From positions 62,001-126,000 of the forward strand of contig PYST01000053.1 in NCBI GenBank assembly GCA_003049485.1: a DNA stretch of 64,000 bases, read 5' to 3'. This stretch comes from Ophioceras dolichostomum (Eukaryota > Ascomycota > Sordariomycetes > Magnaporthales > Ophioceraceae). The notes under the pieces are model-generated. The model ran no database searches. It was given only the letters and a program-made list of their open reading frames with translations, and was not told the origin of the DNA. The position numbers and the translations under genes were made by a program. Below, one piece after another: positions 33,565-44,121 of this stretch (positions are counted from its first letter, which is position 1; each line of letters begins with the position of its first letter).

Positions 33565-34290
33565 TAGCTAGTACGAGCCACGGGAGCACGCATGGTGTTA
33601 ACTCCTAGGGTGTACCGCTCACTCACTTCTCTATTTTCACTTGCACAGTGGATATCTCCTAACATTTCTTTACCTACATGTGGAGGTAGGTACTTATGTA
33701 CGAGGTATGCGCAGTCGTGGTACATACGAGTACGATATACGACAGATGATACCCCAAGGTAGCTTAGTAGCAGACCGCAATACATAGCACTCTACAATAC
33801 AGACACAAGTCTGGGCTTAAGTACCATCAAGATACATCAGAACAACTTGGGGGGACATAGACTACCCGAAAGCGAAGCGAAATCTGGACCTGCAGATCTT
33901 TTCCTATTTCAGAACTGGGGACGACTAAGTTTGAACCTTGAATGTGTCATGATTTGCCGCACCGCTTCCTTGGCACCTTTCTTCGACCGAGATATCTCGG
34001 TCGTTCCTCATTGGGGCCAAGACTGTGGCTTTGATGGTCGACGACGACGAACTTACCTACCTACCCATGAATTTGTCAGCAGCAACATGTTTGAGCCGTC
34101 CAACATGAGATCGGTGGAACTAACAGCTTTGGTACAGAGTCTGATGATGATGGATATCTCGTTCATAAAATACTGCGGCTATATATACCAGCTGAGGGGG
34201 ATCGTGAAAACAATCTTCAAACCTCCCAGCTCGAATGCCACAAGCTAGACTTGGATACCTTTGATCCTTCCAAACCAACCACCTACTACG
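33565..34290. other. Intergenic
   Basis: No gene supported. Contains a TACCTACC-type tetranucleotide stretch near 34053-34066, a motif that recurs in other intergenic parts of the window. Confidence 0.5.
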
Positions 34291-34814
34291 ATGTCCCACC
34301 TTCGATACTTCGCCTACCCTGGGTATGGCGTTACTCTGCGAGAACAGACGAGCTACAGCCAGGCCGTCCGCGTGGGTGATCGGATAGAGACGTCAGGCCA
34401 AGGCAAGAAGACATCAACAGTTTGCCGAGCCCAGCCCCTCCATGAACTGTCGACTCTCACCCTGACTGACTAACGTAAGAACACATCGCAGGCGGCTGGG
34501 ATGTGGCAACAGGGGAGATCAGCAAAGACCTCTTCGAGGAGATCGACCAGGCCTTCAGAAACGTCGACCACACTCTGAGGGATGCCGGCGGCAAGGGCTG
34601 GTCGCAAGTCTTCAAGCTCACGATCTTCACGACGGCCGAGATGGACGAGCCCGTCATGGCCTATCTGGTCAAGAATCTCAAGCAGTGGATGCCGGATCAT
34701 CAACCTATCCTAACGGGCATTGGTGTCGCCGCTTTGGCGCTTCCGGGGATGCGGGTTGAGATCGAGGCTGTGGCGCACGACCCGGAAGGCGCTTCTGCTG
34801 GGAAGACGAGCTAG
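34291..34814 (+). CDS. RidA/YjgF-family protein
   Basis: Exon 1 is 34291-34402 and exon 2 is 34492-34814; product 144 residues. The intron at 34403-34491 uses a GC donor (GCAAGA), with branch GACTAAC and acceptor CAG. The splice gives RIETSGQGGWDVATGE, the conserved strand of this family (S/T-G-Q-G). Other family features: AFRNVDHTLRDAGG, VFKLTIFTTAEMDE, and LALPGMRVEIEAVA at the C-terminus. Bacterial and yeast RidA proteins hydrolyse reactive enamines/imines made by PLP enzymes. This fungal branch lacks the CRS sequence usual near the RidA catalytic Arg, and its substrate is unknown. Reading through the intron would stop within ~25 codons, so the GC-AG splice is needed. Confidence 0.85.
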
Positions 34815-35078
34815 AGAGAGGGAGAGTCGAGGGCTGAGAGAGAGCTTCGGGGGTTTCCTAGGCACGACTAACAGGTCATCAAAGGATACATCATTAGATT
34901 CATCCTCGGAAGGGGCACAGAGTAGGGCAATGAAACGTTATCAGAGGTTAAAGTACTGTAAATAAAACTCTGCTGAGCACCGATACGCCTAGAGGTTTGA
35001 ATGGGAGCCGAAAAAGGAGAGATAGAAGAGAGTGGGAAAAAGGGAAGTGGAGAGCAAGAACCAAGAAAAATAACAAAG

Positions 35079-35149
35079 TGCGTGTGCCCGGACTCGAACC
35101 GGGAGCCCATCGATGGCAACGATGGATTTTACCCTTAAACCACACACGC
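35079..35149 (-). tRNA. tRNA-Gly(GCC)
   Basis: 71 nt, intronless. Acceptor stem GCGTGTG/CACACGC, D-arm GTTTAAGGGTAAAAT, anticodon stem CATCG/CGATG with loop TTGCCAT (anticodon GCC), T-arm CCCGG-TTCGAGT-CCGGG, discriminator A. A run of five T follows 3' (on the minus strand), fitting a Pol III terminator. A decayed copy lies at 12569-12639. Confidence 0.9.
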
Positions 35150-35708
35150 TTTTTTTTTATGAATAATGAGTGGCCAATGCGCCATTATGGACGCTGTGGT
35201 GGTCCACCACGAAAAGCCCCAGCACCAATGGATGCGTTGTTACGTGAATACCAGCGTCGTCAAGAAGGTGGATTTCAACTACGGCGACCGAGTGAAGTTT
35301 GATCATTTTCGACGCCTTCGCTATGAGAATCCAGAAAAGCAAAGCCGATTGATTGATTTCCGTCTTTCTATCCATCATATTGGGCCCGGAAGAGATAATA
35401 AGGAAAGGAGAAGGAAAAGGCAAAATCGCACCGTTATTGAAAACCTTGGCCCTGAACACGGCCCAGTCTATGGCATCTGGTGGTGCCTTTGGAAGGGAAT
35501 TAAACTTATCCCACGAAAAATATCCTGAAAACAATCCAAGACAGACTCCTGTCGCTGCCCAAGCTCTACCATGAGAAAAACCAAAAGAGAATAGCAGAAA
35601 AGCAGGGCGGCTAAATGGAAAGGGGGAAGGAGGGTAAGGGAGATTGAAACGCTTTCCAACGTGAAAATCAAGATAAGAATGCGATGGGCATAGGAGAATC
35701 TACGGGGC
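35150..35708. other. Intergenic
   Basis: Contains the tRNA upstream flank (starting with an A/T homopolymer) and the RTT109 3' flank. The open frame at 35166-35528 is low in G/C3 and shows no motif. Confidence 0.5.
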
Positions 35709-37685
35709 TCATGCTGTCGACTTGGGCTTCTTGCGGATTAGGCTGGCGTTGAGTACGTTGACTTTGGGCGCCTCCGAAGCAAGGCGGGATGCATCCGGGG
35801 CGCCGTCTGTTCCAGCATCATGTTGCACAGAGCCAGGGCCCGAGTCCTGTTCATCCTCGGGCTTGCGCTTCTTCCTCACGAGAGAGCCGCTCAGCACGTT
35901 AATCTTGGGCTGATCAGCTTCTGCGAGGGGCGGTGAACTATTATTACTGGTGGTATCCGAAGCGGCATTCTTGTCGCTCTCGGCCTTCTTCCTGACGAGG
36001 CCGGCGCCGAGGACGTTGACCTTGGGTGGTGCTTGTCCCGATTCGCCAGAGTCCTGTGTCTTCTCGCCGTTGGTGGACTCGGCAGGCCTCTTCCGCTTGA
36101 TCAAGCCTGAGAGATTGCTGACTGTCGCCAGCGGCCCCGCGCTGGACGCTTCGGTTTGGGAAGACGCCGGCCGCGACCCGAACACCTCGAGACCCCAGGC
36201 AGATCCGTGGCCGACCTCGTTGATCCACCGCGCCGTGCTCCCGGCCGCCAGATCCAGGTTGGCGAAGTCAAGGCGAAGCAGAAGCTCGATCGATCTCTTG
36301 TAGCCGTCCTCCTTGACCAGCCGACGACCGCGGCCTTCGGGCGGCCAGTAGTAGTACGCAGTGGTTATAGGGCGGTCTACGAGATAGTTGCGCTGGCTCG
36401 TCTTGACGCGGGGTTCCCGCGGCATGATGCGGCCAGTCAGCTTTTTCTTCTTCTTAGGCTTGGTAGCTGTGCGCTTCGAGGACGTGGAGTCCGACGTCTT
36501 GGGCGTCCTGAGCGATTTCAGGGGACTGCTCTGTGGCGTTCTGACGGCGAGTGTGTAGCTGTTGCTCCGGGATGGTGTGGAAGGGGTGGTAGATGGAAGC
36601 GAGGAGTCGAAGGAGGCGTTCGGGGTCGAGGTTGATCCGGTCTGCGACAACAGCCGCTCGTTTGGCTCTGGAGGGTCCATAACAATCCAGATGAAGCCGG
36701 TAAGCCGGCCGGCCGAGCACTCCTGACGGAACTCCATCAGCTCCCAGAACTGTTCCAGGTTGTGCACACTCTTCCATGCGCCGTTGCGGCTTTTCCCTTC
36801 ATCGGCCTCGGCATCTAGCTCGTCGCGGAATCTCGACTTCGGGTCATCGGGATATCGGGGAATGAGACATCGCGGAGGAACCCAGTCATATTCGTACGTG
36901 TAGTGCGAGATCTGCTCGAGCGGGTGGCCGAGCAACCAGTCTGGATTAGGAGTATTCGCCGGGGTTCGTGGGATGAAGGCCCTGGTCTCGTATGTATCCA
37001 AGCCGGGGACTATCAGGTAGCCCTTGACGCTTTGCCAAGGTGGCCTATTCGACAAAGTGGTCTCTGGAGACTCCAGCAGCGGGTTGAGGACCTTGCACCA
37101 CCACCTAACCAGCCCGCGGTCGGTCAAGACATGCTTCCCCTTGTACTCTACGCTGCCTGGGAACAGATACTGGCCTTGCGCCCGCGCGAATAGGCTCACT
37201 ATCGACTGGATTCCCTTGCGCCGGCGCTGGCTGACGAGATATGATATGAAAGCGGTGGTGACTTCTCGAATCGGCGAAGGCGTGCCTTTTGGGAGGTTGA
37301 GGAGTTGGAGAAATCCGGTGGAGTCTGCCTTGGAGACGAAGAAGGTGCTGGAAAACGCGGTGGTGAAGATGAGTATCTCCAGTGCGAGCACGAGGACCTC
37401 TTGCGCCCCGCCAGTGTCCTTGTCGCTGAGCCTTGGAGAAGGCGTTTCAAGTTGAGACTGGGATGGGGCGTCTATCGAGAGGGCGAGGAAGTGGTTCTCG
37501 CAGTAGGTCCGGTCCGGACGCACGTCTGGCGGCGCCGAGTAGAGCGCGTCGGTTCGAGTCGGCGGGGTAGAGAGGTGGTAAGCGTGAAACTTGTATCCCT
37601 TTGGCAACGCCTTCGAAAGGATCTGGAGAAGCAGGGCGCTGCTCTGGTGTGGATCGGCGCCGAAGCTCGAAGGGAGCGACGCCAT
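35709..37685 (-). CDS. RTT109: Rtt109 histone H3-K56 acetyltransferase
   Basis: A single exon of 658 residues. Rtt109/KAT11 features in order: LLLQILSKALPKGYKFHAYHLSTPP at the N-terminus, TYCENHFLALS, VLALEILIFTTAFSSTFFVSKADSTG, GLVRWWCKVLNPLL, YLIVPGLDTYETRAFIPR, FWELMEFRQECSAGRLTGFIWIVM, and a late DRPITTAYYYWPPEGRG/ELLLRLDFANLDLA block. With Asf1 or Vps75 it acetylates H3K56 (and H3K9/K27) on new histones during S phase, in the nucleus. A Lys-rich segment (ATKPKKKKKLTG) lies between the core and the last block. The C-terminal tail holds four copies of a short basic motif (separate entry). Its start is head-to-head with mL57, 469 bp apart. Confidence 0.93.
   Translation of the reverse strand: MASLPSSFGADPHQSSALLLQILSKALPKGYKFHAYHLSTPPTRTDALYSAPPDVRPDRTYCENHFLALSIDAPSQSQLETPSPRLSDKDTGGAQEVLVLALEILIFTTAFSSTFFVSKADSTGFLQLLNLPKGTPSPIREVTTAFISYLVSQRRRKGIQSIVSLFARAQGQYLFPGSVEYKGKHVLTDRGLVRWWCKVLNPLLESPETTLSNRPPWQSVKGYLIVPGLDTYETRAFIPRTPANTPNPDWLLGHPLEQISHYTYEYDWVPPRCLIPRYPDDPKSRFRDELDAEADEGKSRNGAWKSVHNLEQFWELMEFRQECSAGRLTGFIWIVMDPPEPNERLLSQTGSTSTPNASFDSSLPSTTPSTPSRSNSYTLAVRTPQSSPLKSLRTPKTSDSTSSKRTATKPKKKKKLTGRIMPREPRVKTSQRNYLVDRPITTAYYYWPPEGRGRRLVKEDGYKRSIELLLRLDFANLDLAAGSTARWINEVGHGSAWGLEVFGSRPASSQTEASSAGPLATVSNLSGLIKRKRPAESTNGEKTQDSGESGQAPPKVNVLGAGLVRKKAESDKNAASDTTSNNSSPPLAEADQPKINVLSGSLVRKKRKPEDEQDSGPGSVQHDAGTDGAPDASRLASEAPKVNVLNASLIRKKPKSTA
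35727..36122 (-). repeat. Four-copy short basic motif in the Rtt109 tail
   Basis: Residues 522-533 (VSNLSGLIKRKR), 554-567 (PKVNVLGAGLVRKK), 593-606 (PKINVLSGSLVRKK) and 640-653 (PKVNVLNASLIRKK). The consensus is roughly V-x-V-L-x-x-[GS]-L-[VI]-[RK]-K-K, with acidic/Ser-rich linkers of 20-39 residues. Seen directly in the sequence; function not known. Confidence 0.9.
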
Positions 37686-38154
37686 GGTCGTGAGGCTAGG
37701 ATGGCTTCAAGCTTTACCACCTCTCTACTATACGATGCTTTGTGAATTGAGAGATGGCATGCGTCGTTTCTGGGAGAAATTCGAGCTTATAGGGGCGACG
37801 TTTTTCTGGTGCTGTTTCGGATCGTGTTGCGCATGTTCGCAGCCTCGAGTACCTTATTCGCACGCTCCCTGACCGCGCCGCCGCGTGTTGCGCCCAACGA
37901 GCTGAAATCGCGGGGTAGTTGTAAGCTCTCTGATTGGTCAATGCTCCCGTCCTGATGTGCTAGCTCATTTAAGGCTAGTTAGACCCGCTGGAGGTCCCCA
38001 TAGTCACGTGGATTGGCGACTGGCCGGCGAAATGTCGGGTGAGACAGAGTCGCAAAAAAAATCCTCCAGCAGAAAGCATCATCGCCGTACGGTACCTCTA
38101 ACAAACTAAGGACGGGACGGTTCAGGCCCTCCTCTTTCAAGACCAATCTCAACC
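37686..38154. promoter_or_regulatory. Bidirectional promoter between RTT109 and mL57
   Basis: 469 bp between divergent starts. It contains an inverted CCAAT box (ATTGG, 37933-37937) and a CACGTG E-box (38005-38010), both common in shared fungal housekeeping promoters. Assignment to either gene is inference. Confidence 0.55.
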
Positions 38155-39220
38155 ATGGCGTTTAGCTGCCCAAGGGGAGGGCTCTCCATATCAAGGCAGG
38201 CCCTGCGCCATTGCAAGAGCTCTCCCGGGTTGCAGCCTAGTTTCTTGTCCGCGAGACAATTTTCGCGGTCGATTATTCGACGAGACGAGAGCCAGACCCA
38301 GGCCACGGAGCCTCCCTCATCCAATCTACCAAGATGGGCGCACACCCCGGACAGAATGAAGGCGCCGTTCTCGTTGTCTATTGCGAAGAACCCTGAACGC
38401 CAGATTTGGGCCGTCAACGAGGACCCTGAAAAGCTCGACCAAGTTTACCGCAACCTGCTGGGACACAATGGCGAGAAACTGCTCCCAGAGGAGCTCAAGT
38501 GGCTAGCAGTCACACACAAGAGCTTTGATCAGGGCAGAAGAGGGTTTAACACGAGGCTCGCGCACTTTGGTACGCCTTCTCCAAGTTCGGCTATCGTGAA
38601 CCCACCGTTGGAACGCGCCGTTAGAGCTCCGGGGTCCGGCAGCTACCGTCGTCCGACTCGGAAAGGAGCTACGCTAACAACACACGATTTGACAGGGCGG
38701 CACATTTTGGTCCTCGAGTTGACACGGTCTATAATGGCGTCACCAGCGTATGCGGCGAACGAATCGGAGCAGCCAGAAACGAAAGACGACTCGCGGTGGC
38801 CTTTTGAGCACCCAGCCCTTGCTAGGGTTGACAAGCTCACGAACGCCCTCCCGCAAGACGTAATTTCCCAAGAAAAGATCTCCAAGTTTGCTTTGGACCA
38901 GGGGCTTGCCGATGTTGTGCGGTGGAAGCCAAGAAACGTACGTACACATAACATACCTACCTGCCTGCTGCCCTATCCAGCGGCTCGTTTTTTTTTTGTT
39001 TTTTTTTTAACCAAAAAATTGATGAACGCCCTTTCACTGGTGACAAGCCACTGACTACTAATCTTCATTCCTATAGCCACAAAGCATGAAGGGCTCTGGC
39101 CAGAATGGTGTCCTCCAGGGAACGATATATGCCATCCTGGGGGCCATCTCCCTCCAACATGGCGCCGCGGTGGCGAGCAAGATATGCAGGGAGAGAATAT
39201 TGCGACGACTTCCTGAATGA
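38155..39220 (+). CDS. Mitochondrial large-subunit ribosomal protein mL57 (RNase III-like fold)
   Basis: Exons 38155-38569, 38696-38937 and 39077-39220, giving 266 residues; junctions GTACGC/CAG and GTACGT/TAG are both in frame. The N-terminal ~45 residues form a mitochondrial presequence (ARQFSRSIIRR). The core is the RNase-III-like domain of yeast MRPL15/mL57: LPEELKWLAVTHKSFDQGRRGFNTRLAHFG, GRHILVLELTRSI, then QNGVLQGTIYAILGAISLQHGA and a basic C-terminus. The fold binds rRNA in the mitoribosome; catalytic acids of true RNase III are not evident. Intron 2 contains poly-T runs (38989-39009). Confidence 0.88.
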
Positions 39221-39683
39221 GGACTGGCACCTGTTGGGGAAGTTCTCTGTATATATCATGTATCATATATCTGGCGTTGTAATAGACATCATCTCAACCC
39301 GTTGTTCGGCGGCAGTTAGACAGGTTTCACCTCAGAATTCTTCACCTCCAGCAACCCCATAATTCGGAAGACAGGAGCTCTCGCGCAGAGTTGCCACATT
39401 GGCGAAGCAAACAATTTTGTTGACGTAAACGACTATATCGTATGAATAAAGACCCTTTGAAAACCAATATGCGCATCATCATCCAAAGGTGTATCATAAA
39501 ATTGGTAAGCCATAGCAGTCCCCAAACTCGATTGCCGTGTTCCGAATCGAGCAGTCCACCTTTCCATGCAGAACGTCCATCGAACTCCGGTTACAAAGAG
39601 ACGACATTAAAATACATAAGGGAAACATGAAGACGATGGGATAGAAGAAGAAACAACAATTTGACGGGGGGCCAGGACTGGCC
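39221..39683. other. Intergenic between converging genes
   Basis: No gene seen between mL57 (+) and the 2EXR gene (-). Confidence 0.5.
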
Positions 39684-40709
39684 TTATCGCCCCGGAGCAA
39701 AAATCAGGTCTCTGATGGCGATCTCATTCCTCCCAACGACGATCCAGGACCCGTCAGGTTTCTTGAGCTGGCTGCCGCCAGCCATCTCCCAGCGGCGGAA
39801 GAAGTCCTTGCCCTCGCACGCCTCGAGGACGCAGGACCCCTTCTTCCACTGGTCCGGGGGGACGGCGTCGGCGTACATGAACAGCACGAGCTCGTCGAGC
39901 TCGCGGAACACCGTCTTGGAGTAGACGGTCAGGATGGCGCTGGAGCCGGTCGCACGGAAGCAGCCAGCGCTGAGCCCCAGGCGGCGCATGCGGCAGAGGG
40001 GCGGCGCCCGGGTGCGCACGAGGTCGAAGAAGGAGTTGAGCTTGCGCAGGTCGACCTCGCCCAGCAGGACGACGGTGTCCTCGCGCGGGTTGAAGTACAG
40101 GTGGTGGTTCAGGTCGGCCACGTCGTCGCCGCAGGCGAGCCACGAGGGCCTGTTCGCGACCGCGAGCGGGAGGGCGATGTAGTAGTGCGCCAGCGCCACC
40201 TCGCGCGCCTCGACGCACACGGCCAGCGCAGCCGGGTTCGCGCTCTGCGACTGCCACTTGAGCCGGCCGCCGTGCCGGAAGTCGTTGGCGTAGTGCAGCC
40301 GCCGCGTGTGCAGCTCCACCACGCGCGGCTCGAACGACAGCTTCCAGATCTTGATCCGCAGCTCCGCGGGCAGTGCGGGGAAGAAGCGGAACGGCGCTCC
40401 GTCGGCGGCGTCATCTCCGTCCCCTGCTTCACTGCTCCCATCGGCGGCGGCGGGGATTGAAGGAGGAGGATCTGCGGCTGTGGCTGCTGCTAGCGGCGGA
40501 GAGGAGAGGCCTATGGCAGCTGCTTGCATGGGGTCTCCTTGGGCCCCTGCTGTAGGCGACAGAGGAGTCGGGAGGAGCCGTGGAGCTGACGTGGGCAGCG
40601 GTGTGTCGGTGGTGGCGGCCCGATCCTTCAACGTCAACCCACCCAGCCGACGCTCCAGCTCCAACTCCGGAGTCGCCGGCGGCGTCTCGAGGCCGTTGAC
40701 GGGAGGCAT
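39684..40709 (-). CDS. 2EXR-domain protein
   Basis: A single exon, 341 residues from MPPVNGLETPP. I prefer this ATG (40709) to the in-frame one at 40859, because the extra upstream residues are hydrophobic and lack coding bias. The N-terminal ~110 residues are Ala/Pro/Ser-rich and disordered. The 2EXR signature follows: FRFFPALPAELRIKIWKLSF...RVVELHTRR, then SANPAALAVCVEAREVAL, LYFNPREDTVVLLGE, and ELDELVLFMYADAVPP. The family is large and fungus-specific, with no established biochemical role. No signal peptide or membrane segment. Confidence 0.88.
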   Translation of the reverse strand: MPPVNGLETPPATPELELERRLGGLTLKDRAATTDTPLPTSAPRLLPTPLSPTAGAQGDPMQAAAIGLSSPPLAAATAADPPPSIPAAADGSSEAGDGDDAADGAPFRFFPALPAELRIKIWKLSFEPRVVELHTRRLHYANDFRHGGRLKWQSQSANPAALAVCVEAREVALAHYYIALPLAVANRPSWLACGDDVADLNHHLYFNPREDTVVLLGEVDLRKLNSFFDLVRTRAPPLCRMRRLGLSAGCFRATGSSAILTVYSKTVFRELDELVLFMYADAVPPDQWKKGSCVLEACEGKDFFRRWEMAGGSQLKKPDGSWIVVGRNEIAIRDLIFAPGR

Positions 40710-41582
40710 GCCGATCAGTGGGAACGTGCAGATACGGGAAAGCAAAGAAAAAAACAAGAAGTGAAGGAGAGGGACAAGGCCGGGAAGCGGGATGGAGGGT
40801 GAGGAAAGCTCTTGCAGATCAGATTGGGAAATCTCAAGAAATATTTCAAGGAGAACCACGCAGATAGGATGCGAGAAGACGGCAGATCTGCTTGGATAAC
40901 TATGGGGCCTCCCAAGTCCAGTCCCCCAAGCCTGCGAGTTTGCCCTGTTGCCCAGCGAACCCAGAGCCTAGTTGCCCAGGTTGGATCTTTCGGTTGTGGT
41001 GGGCGAGCCGGCGAGGAGCCAGGGTAACTTCGCAATAGTTGGTGGAGGGGAAGGAATGGAAAGAGAAATGTGGGACCGCTGGACGCTGGACCCTCGATAA
41101 AACGAGAAATATTTCGGGGTCGTGGGAGTCCAAAATTGTCCTAGTCTCCTCCAGCTTGTCCCGCTCCCCCATTCGCGGCGCGCCCTTTCGCCTTTGTGTG
41201 CCGGACAGGTTGCCTGACTTGACACCTGCACGTCCGTCCCCTGACGTCATCTTAAGGGTCTGGGCAAGTTGGGTCGGCTGAACTGCATCTCTGGAATGAG
41301 GGCTTGTTTCGTTCGGTCTTCCCCTCATCCGTTCCTTACAAGAAGCTCCGTCGACCGTTTATAAAAGTCATAAAATAGAAACGAATGGGCTTGCGGGATA
41401 TGTACACTTGACATAACGTCCTTGGATGATCTACGAAGCCTGTTACCTTTTTTTTTCTTTTTCCTCTTAGGGCTGAGACCAGAGGATTGGGTCCTTCTGG
41501 AGGTACCTTCGCGGGACAATCCCTGTTTTCGCTTATTCCCAAATCTTAAGGGGTCCAGTGCCGTTCAAATGGTGAAGTTTAA
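40710..41582. other. Intergenic
   Basis: 5' flank of the 2EXR gene and unassigned sequence. No gene supported. Confidence 0.5.
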
Positions 41583-41805
41583 GTGAACTTCCCAACGATT
41601 CCCAATCCTGCCAGCGATATTGACCGAGATTCTCACCGTCAAGGACGCCGAGCTCTTTATATAGGGACAATGCAGGTGCAGCTGCCCCCTAGCCAGAGCG
41701 CGCCTCGAATCGTTGCCGAAGAGGGCGGGTCTGTTTCTATTGTCAGACCAGGTGGGAAGGTCTGTGTTTTTTTGTTTTTTTTTTCAAAAATCGTCTGTCT
41801 TTTCG

Positions 41806-41915
41806 TCAAGCTCGCCAGGAAGACGGAGAAAGGGTATACGTTCCAGAACCAGCACAAGCTATCCTTCCCCAAGGCAGGACCTTACAAAGTCCTGGAGAAG
41901 ATCGGACCGCTGAGT
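41806..41915 (+). mobile_element. Possible Ty3/gypsy polyprotein remnant
   Basis: One frame reads LARKTEKGYTFQNQHKLSF followed by PKAGPYKVLEKIGPLS. The second part resembles the K-L-x-P-K-x-x-GP[YF]KVLEKIG block just after the integrase domain of gypsy-type elements. No LTR, reverse transcriptase or RNase H piece lies nearby, and poly-T/poly-C tracts interrupt the flanks. A small degenerate fragment at best. Confidence 0.3.
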
Positions 41916-42004
41916 ACCGCCCGCCGTCCTCCCCGCCCCCCCCCAAAAAAAAACCTAGGTATAGAGCATACCAAGCGTGTTGTGCACAGGAATTTCTAAG
42001 ATCT

Positions 42005-43130
42005 TTAAGGCTGGTGATTGTCAAAACTAGAGGAAGTGCTTCCAATATGTTCAGCTCTCGGGTCATCGTGTTCAGACAGTTTTGATCGCGGAGACACGAC
42101 GTCGTCAGAGGGAGACAAGAAGAGCAGCGATGCGGCCTTTGGTGCGATTCCATTCCCTGTTGTGTCTTCTTGTGGGTCACCACGGCAAGTAGTAGGGGGA
42201 ATGGCGGAAGAATCGGTGGGCGAGGTTTGTGTTGACTTGACCATGCTGGTCATATCTCTCAACCTGTGATCCATTTCAGTATAAAGAATTCTAAATAACA
42301 CCACTCAGAAAAATAATTTCGCGTAAGACAAGAGCTGTCCGTTCCATGTCCAAACCTACTAGTTGTACTAGAGTGCCCATGTCTTCAGCACCACTTGTCT
42401 TCTCCTTCTCCTCCCACCGAGACTTCACACAAGGGGGAAGCTTGAAGTCCTTCGGCCCAATGTATTCTTAGACGGATAGGTCTCGTTGATGGAGTCAGCG
42501 GCCGGCAGGATTATGGTGCCAGATTGGACCGGGCCCAGGGGCACCTACCTCGCGCAAACCCTGACCCATCGACAACGCCTGGCGGACCCGAACGGCCTCC
42601 GGGTCCTCCTCGCCCGCAGTGTCGAGCGCGCTCCTCTTCCCAAGTCGCCCCGCCTCGGCAATCTTGTCGCGGACCCTCTGCTGGATGGCAATACGGCTGT
42701 CATTCTCGTCAAACACAAAGCGCATCGTGTTGGGCATCCGCGTCGAGCTCGTAGACTGTCTGATGCGTGTCGACGACTAGCAGCGGGCACTATTAGTAGT
42801 AGTTCGGGAGGAGGTCGTCGTCCGGAGAAGGATCTTCCTTTTCAAGCTTCATCTATGAAACAACGAAGAGGACCGTCGGGTCGCTGCAGGGGCACCTAGT
42901 CTGCCCTGTTATGGGCGGAAGTGTCGTCACTGTCGGCACAGTGCCTGTGCACGTGAGCACCGCCGAGCCGGGCACCTCGACCAGGCTAAAGCCATAGCTG
43001 ATGGGATGACGAGATGGGAGGCACTAGTCGGCAGTTCTACGAGGTGGACAGTCATGCTAGTAGCGGTTACTCTTTCATCTTCTCCATGAGCCGATGGCGG
43101 GCTTTGGTAGACGGAGCTGTCCACTCTGCT
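42005..43130 (-). pseudogene. Possible multi-exon gene or relic of unknown function
   Basis: Several pieces show coding character but in changing frames. The clearest is about 42549-42766 (SSTRIRQSTSSTRMPNTMRF and DKIAEAGRLGKRS...MGQGLRE), ending in a GTAGGT donor at 42548. A downstream piece is about 42300-42449 (DFKLPPCVKSRWEEKEKTSG, MGTLVQLVGLDMERTALVLR), which fits in phase. Then comes a Ser/Thr/Asp-rich piece, 42005-42280. Upstream pieces near 42860-43090 (MKLEKEDPSPDDDLLPNYY; SYGFSLVEVPGSAVLTC) are in other frames. I can neither assign a family nor give one uninterrupted model. Confidence 0.35.
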
Positions 43131-44121
43131 TCCTCACGGCTCTTGCTTCAGTATCTTGTGTACTACAAAGTGCGATATAGGCTAGTACTTACCTACTCAG
43201 CTAGTTGCATCGACCGTCGAGCCTTCTAGTACACTTACACAAGATTCTTCTATTCCGCCATTCACCTCAAATCTCATCGAGACCTCTGCCTCTTCGCCAT
43301 CCCAAGGATTTATCCTCGAGATGGCGCGGTGTCATCTTAGCGGTCTACCAAGGCCTGGGTATTGGCTAAGTGATTTCAGCCGGGGCGGTGCTCGTGTATG
43401 GTTCTCGGGCTCCGAGAGACAGTGCAGTTGATGGTGCCGTAGGATAGATGGAGAATCATCCTTCGAATGTCACGAAGCGAGTGGCACGGGGGCCTTTCAT
43501 TTTGATATCCGCCTTGCAAAGGAGATGGATACATACTACACAATAACTGTTCCTGTTAGGGCCGTAATGGCAAGAGTAGGAGTGTCGGCCTTGACCCGTT
43601 CTTGCCTCTTTTGCGTGTTGTATGCGTGGGTGTGGACGTGTGCTAGCGTGTAATGATGGACAGCACCCTGGAAGAGGAGTAGGAGCAGAAGGGCTAGGCT
43701 AGGAGGCTAGACGGTGAAGCCAAGGTGCGTAGTGAAAACAGAGCTGCCCGACTGACAGGATTAGGTCAGTATTCACCGCGTTAGCTTGTCCAACAGTCAA
43801 GTGGTTGCCACGAGTCTTTGCGTGTGCAGCTAAGTGTACCTTTGTACGTTACTGGGGCAATCATAGCTTGTATTCACGATCTTTGTGACCTTTGTACTTG
43901 CTGGCAGGTGCGACTCACGCGTAGTGCATATACTTGGCCGTGAATCTTCCCGACGCGGCCGCGTGAGGTGGGTTACTGTTGGTAAATAACACCAAAATCA
44001 CCAAAATCACAGCCCTGCAAGTTCAGTCTTCCTGTCGTGCCACGCAACCACATTCAAACTCCCAACCCAGCCCAGCAGTTTCACACGAATCTCTACTACC
44101 TTTTGCCAAGCCACTCTCACC
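43131..44121. other. Intergenic
   Basis: No gene supported. Contains the 5' flank of the following gene. Confidence 0.5.
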
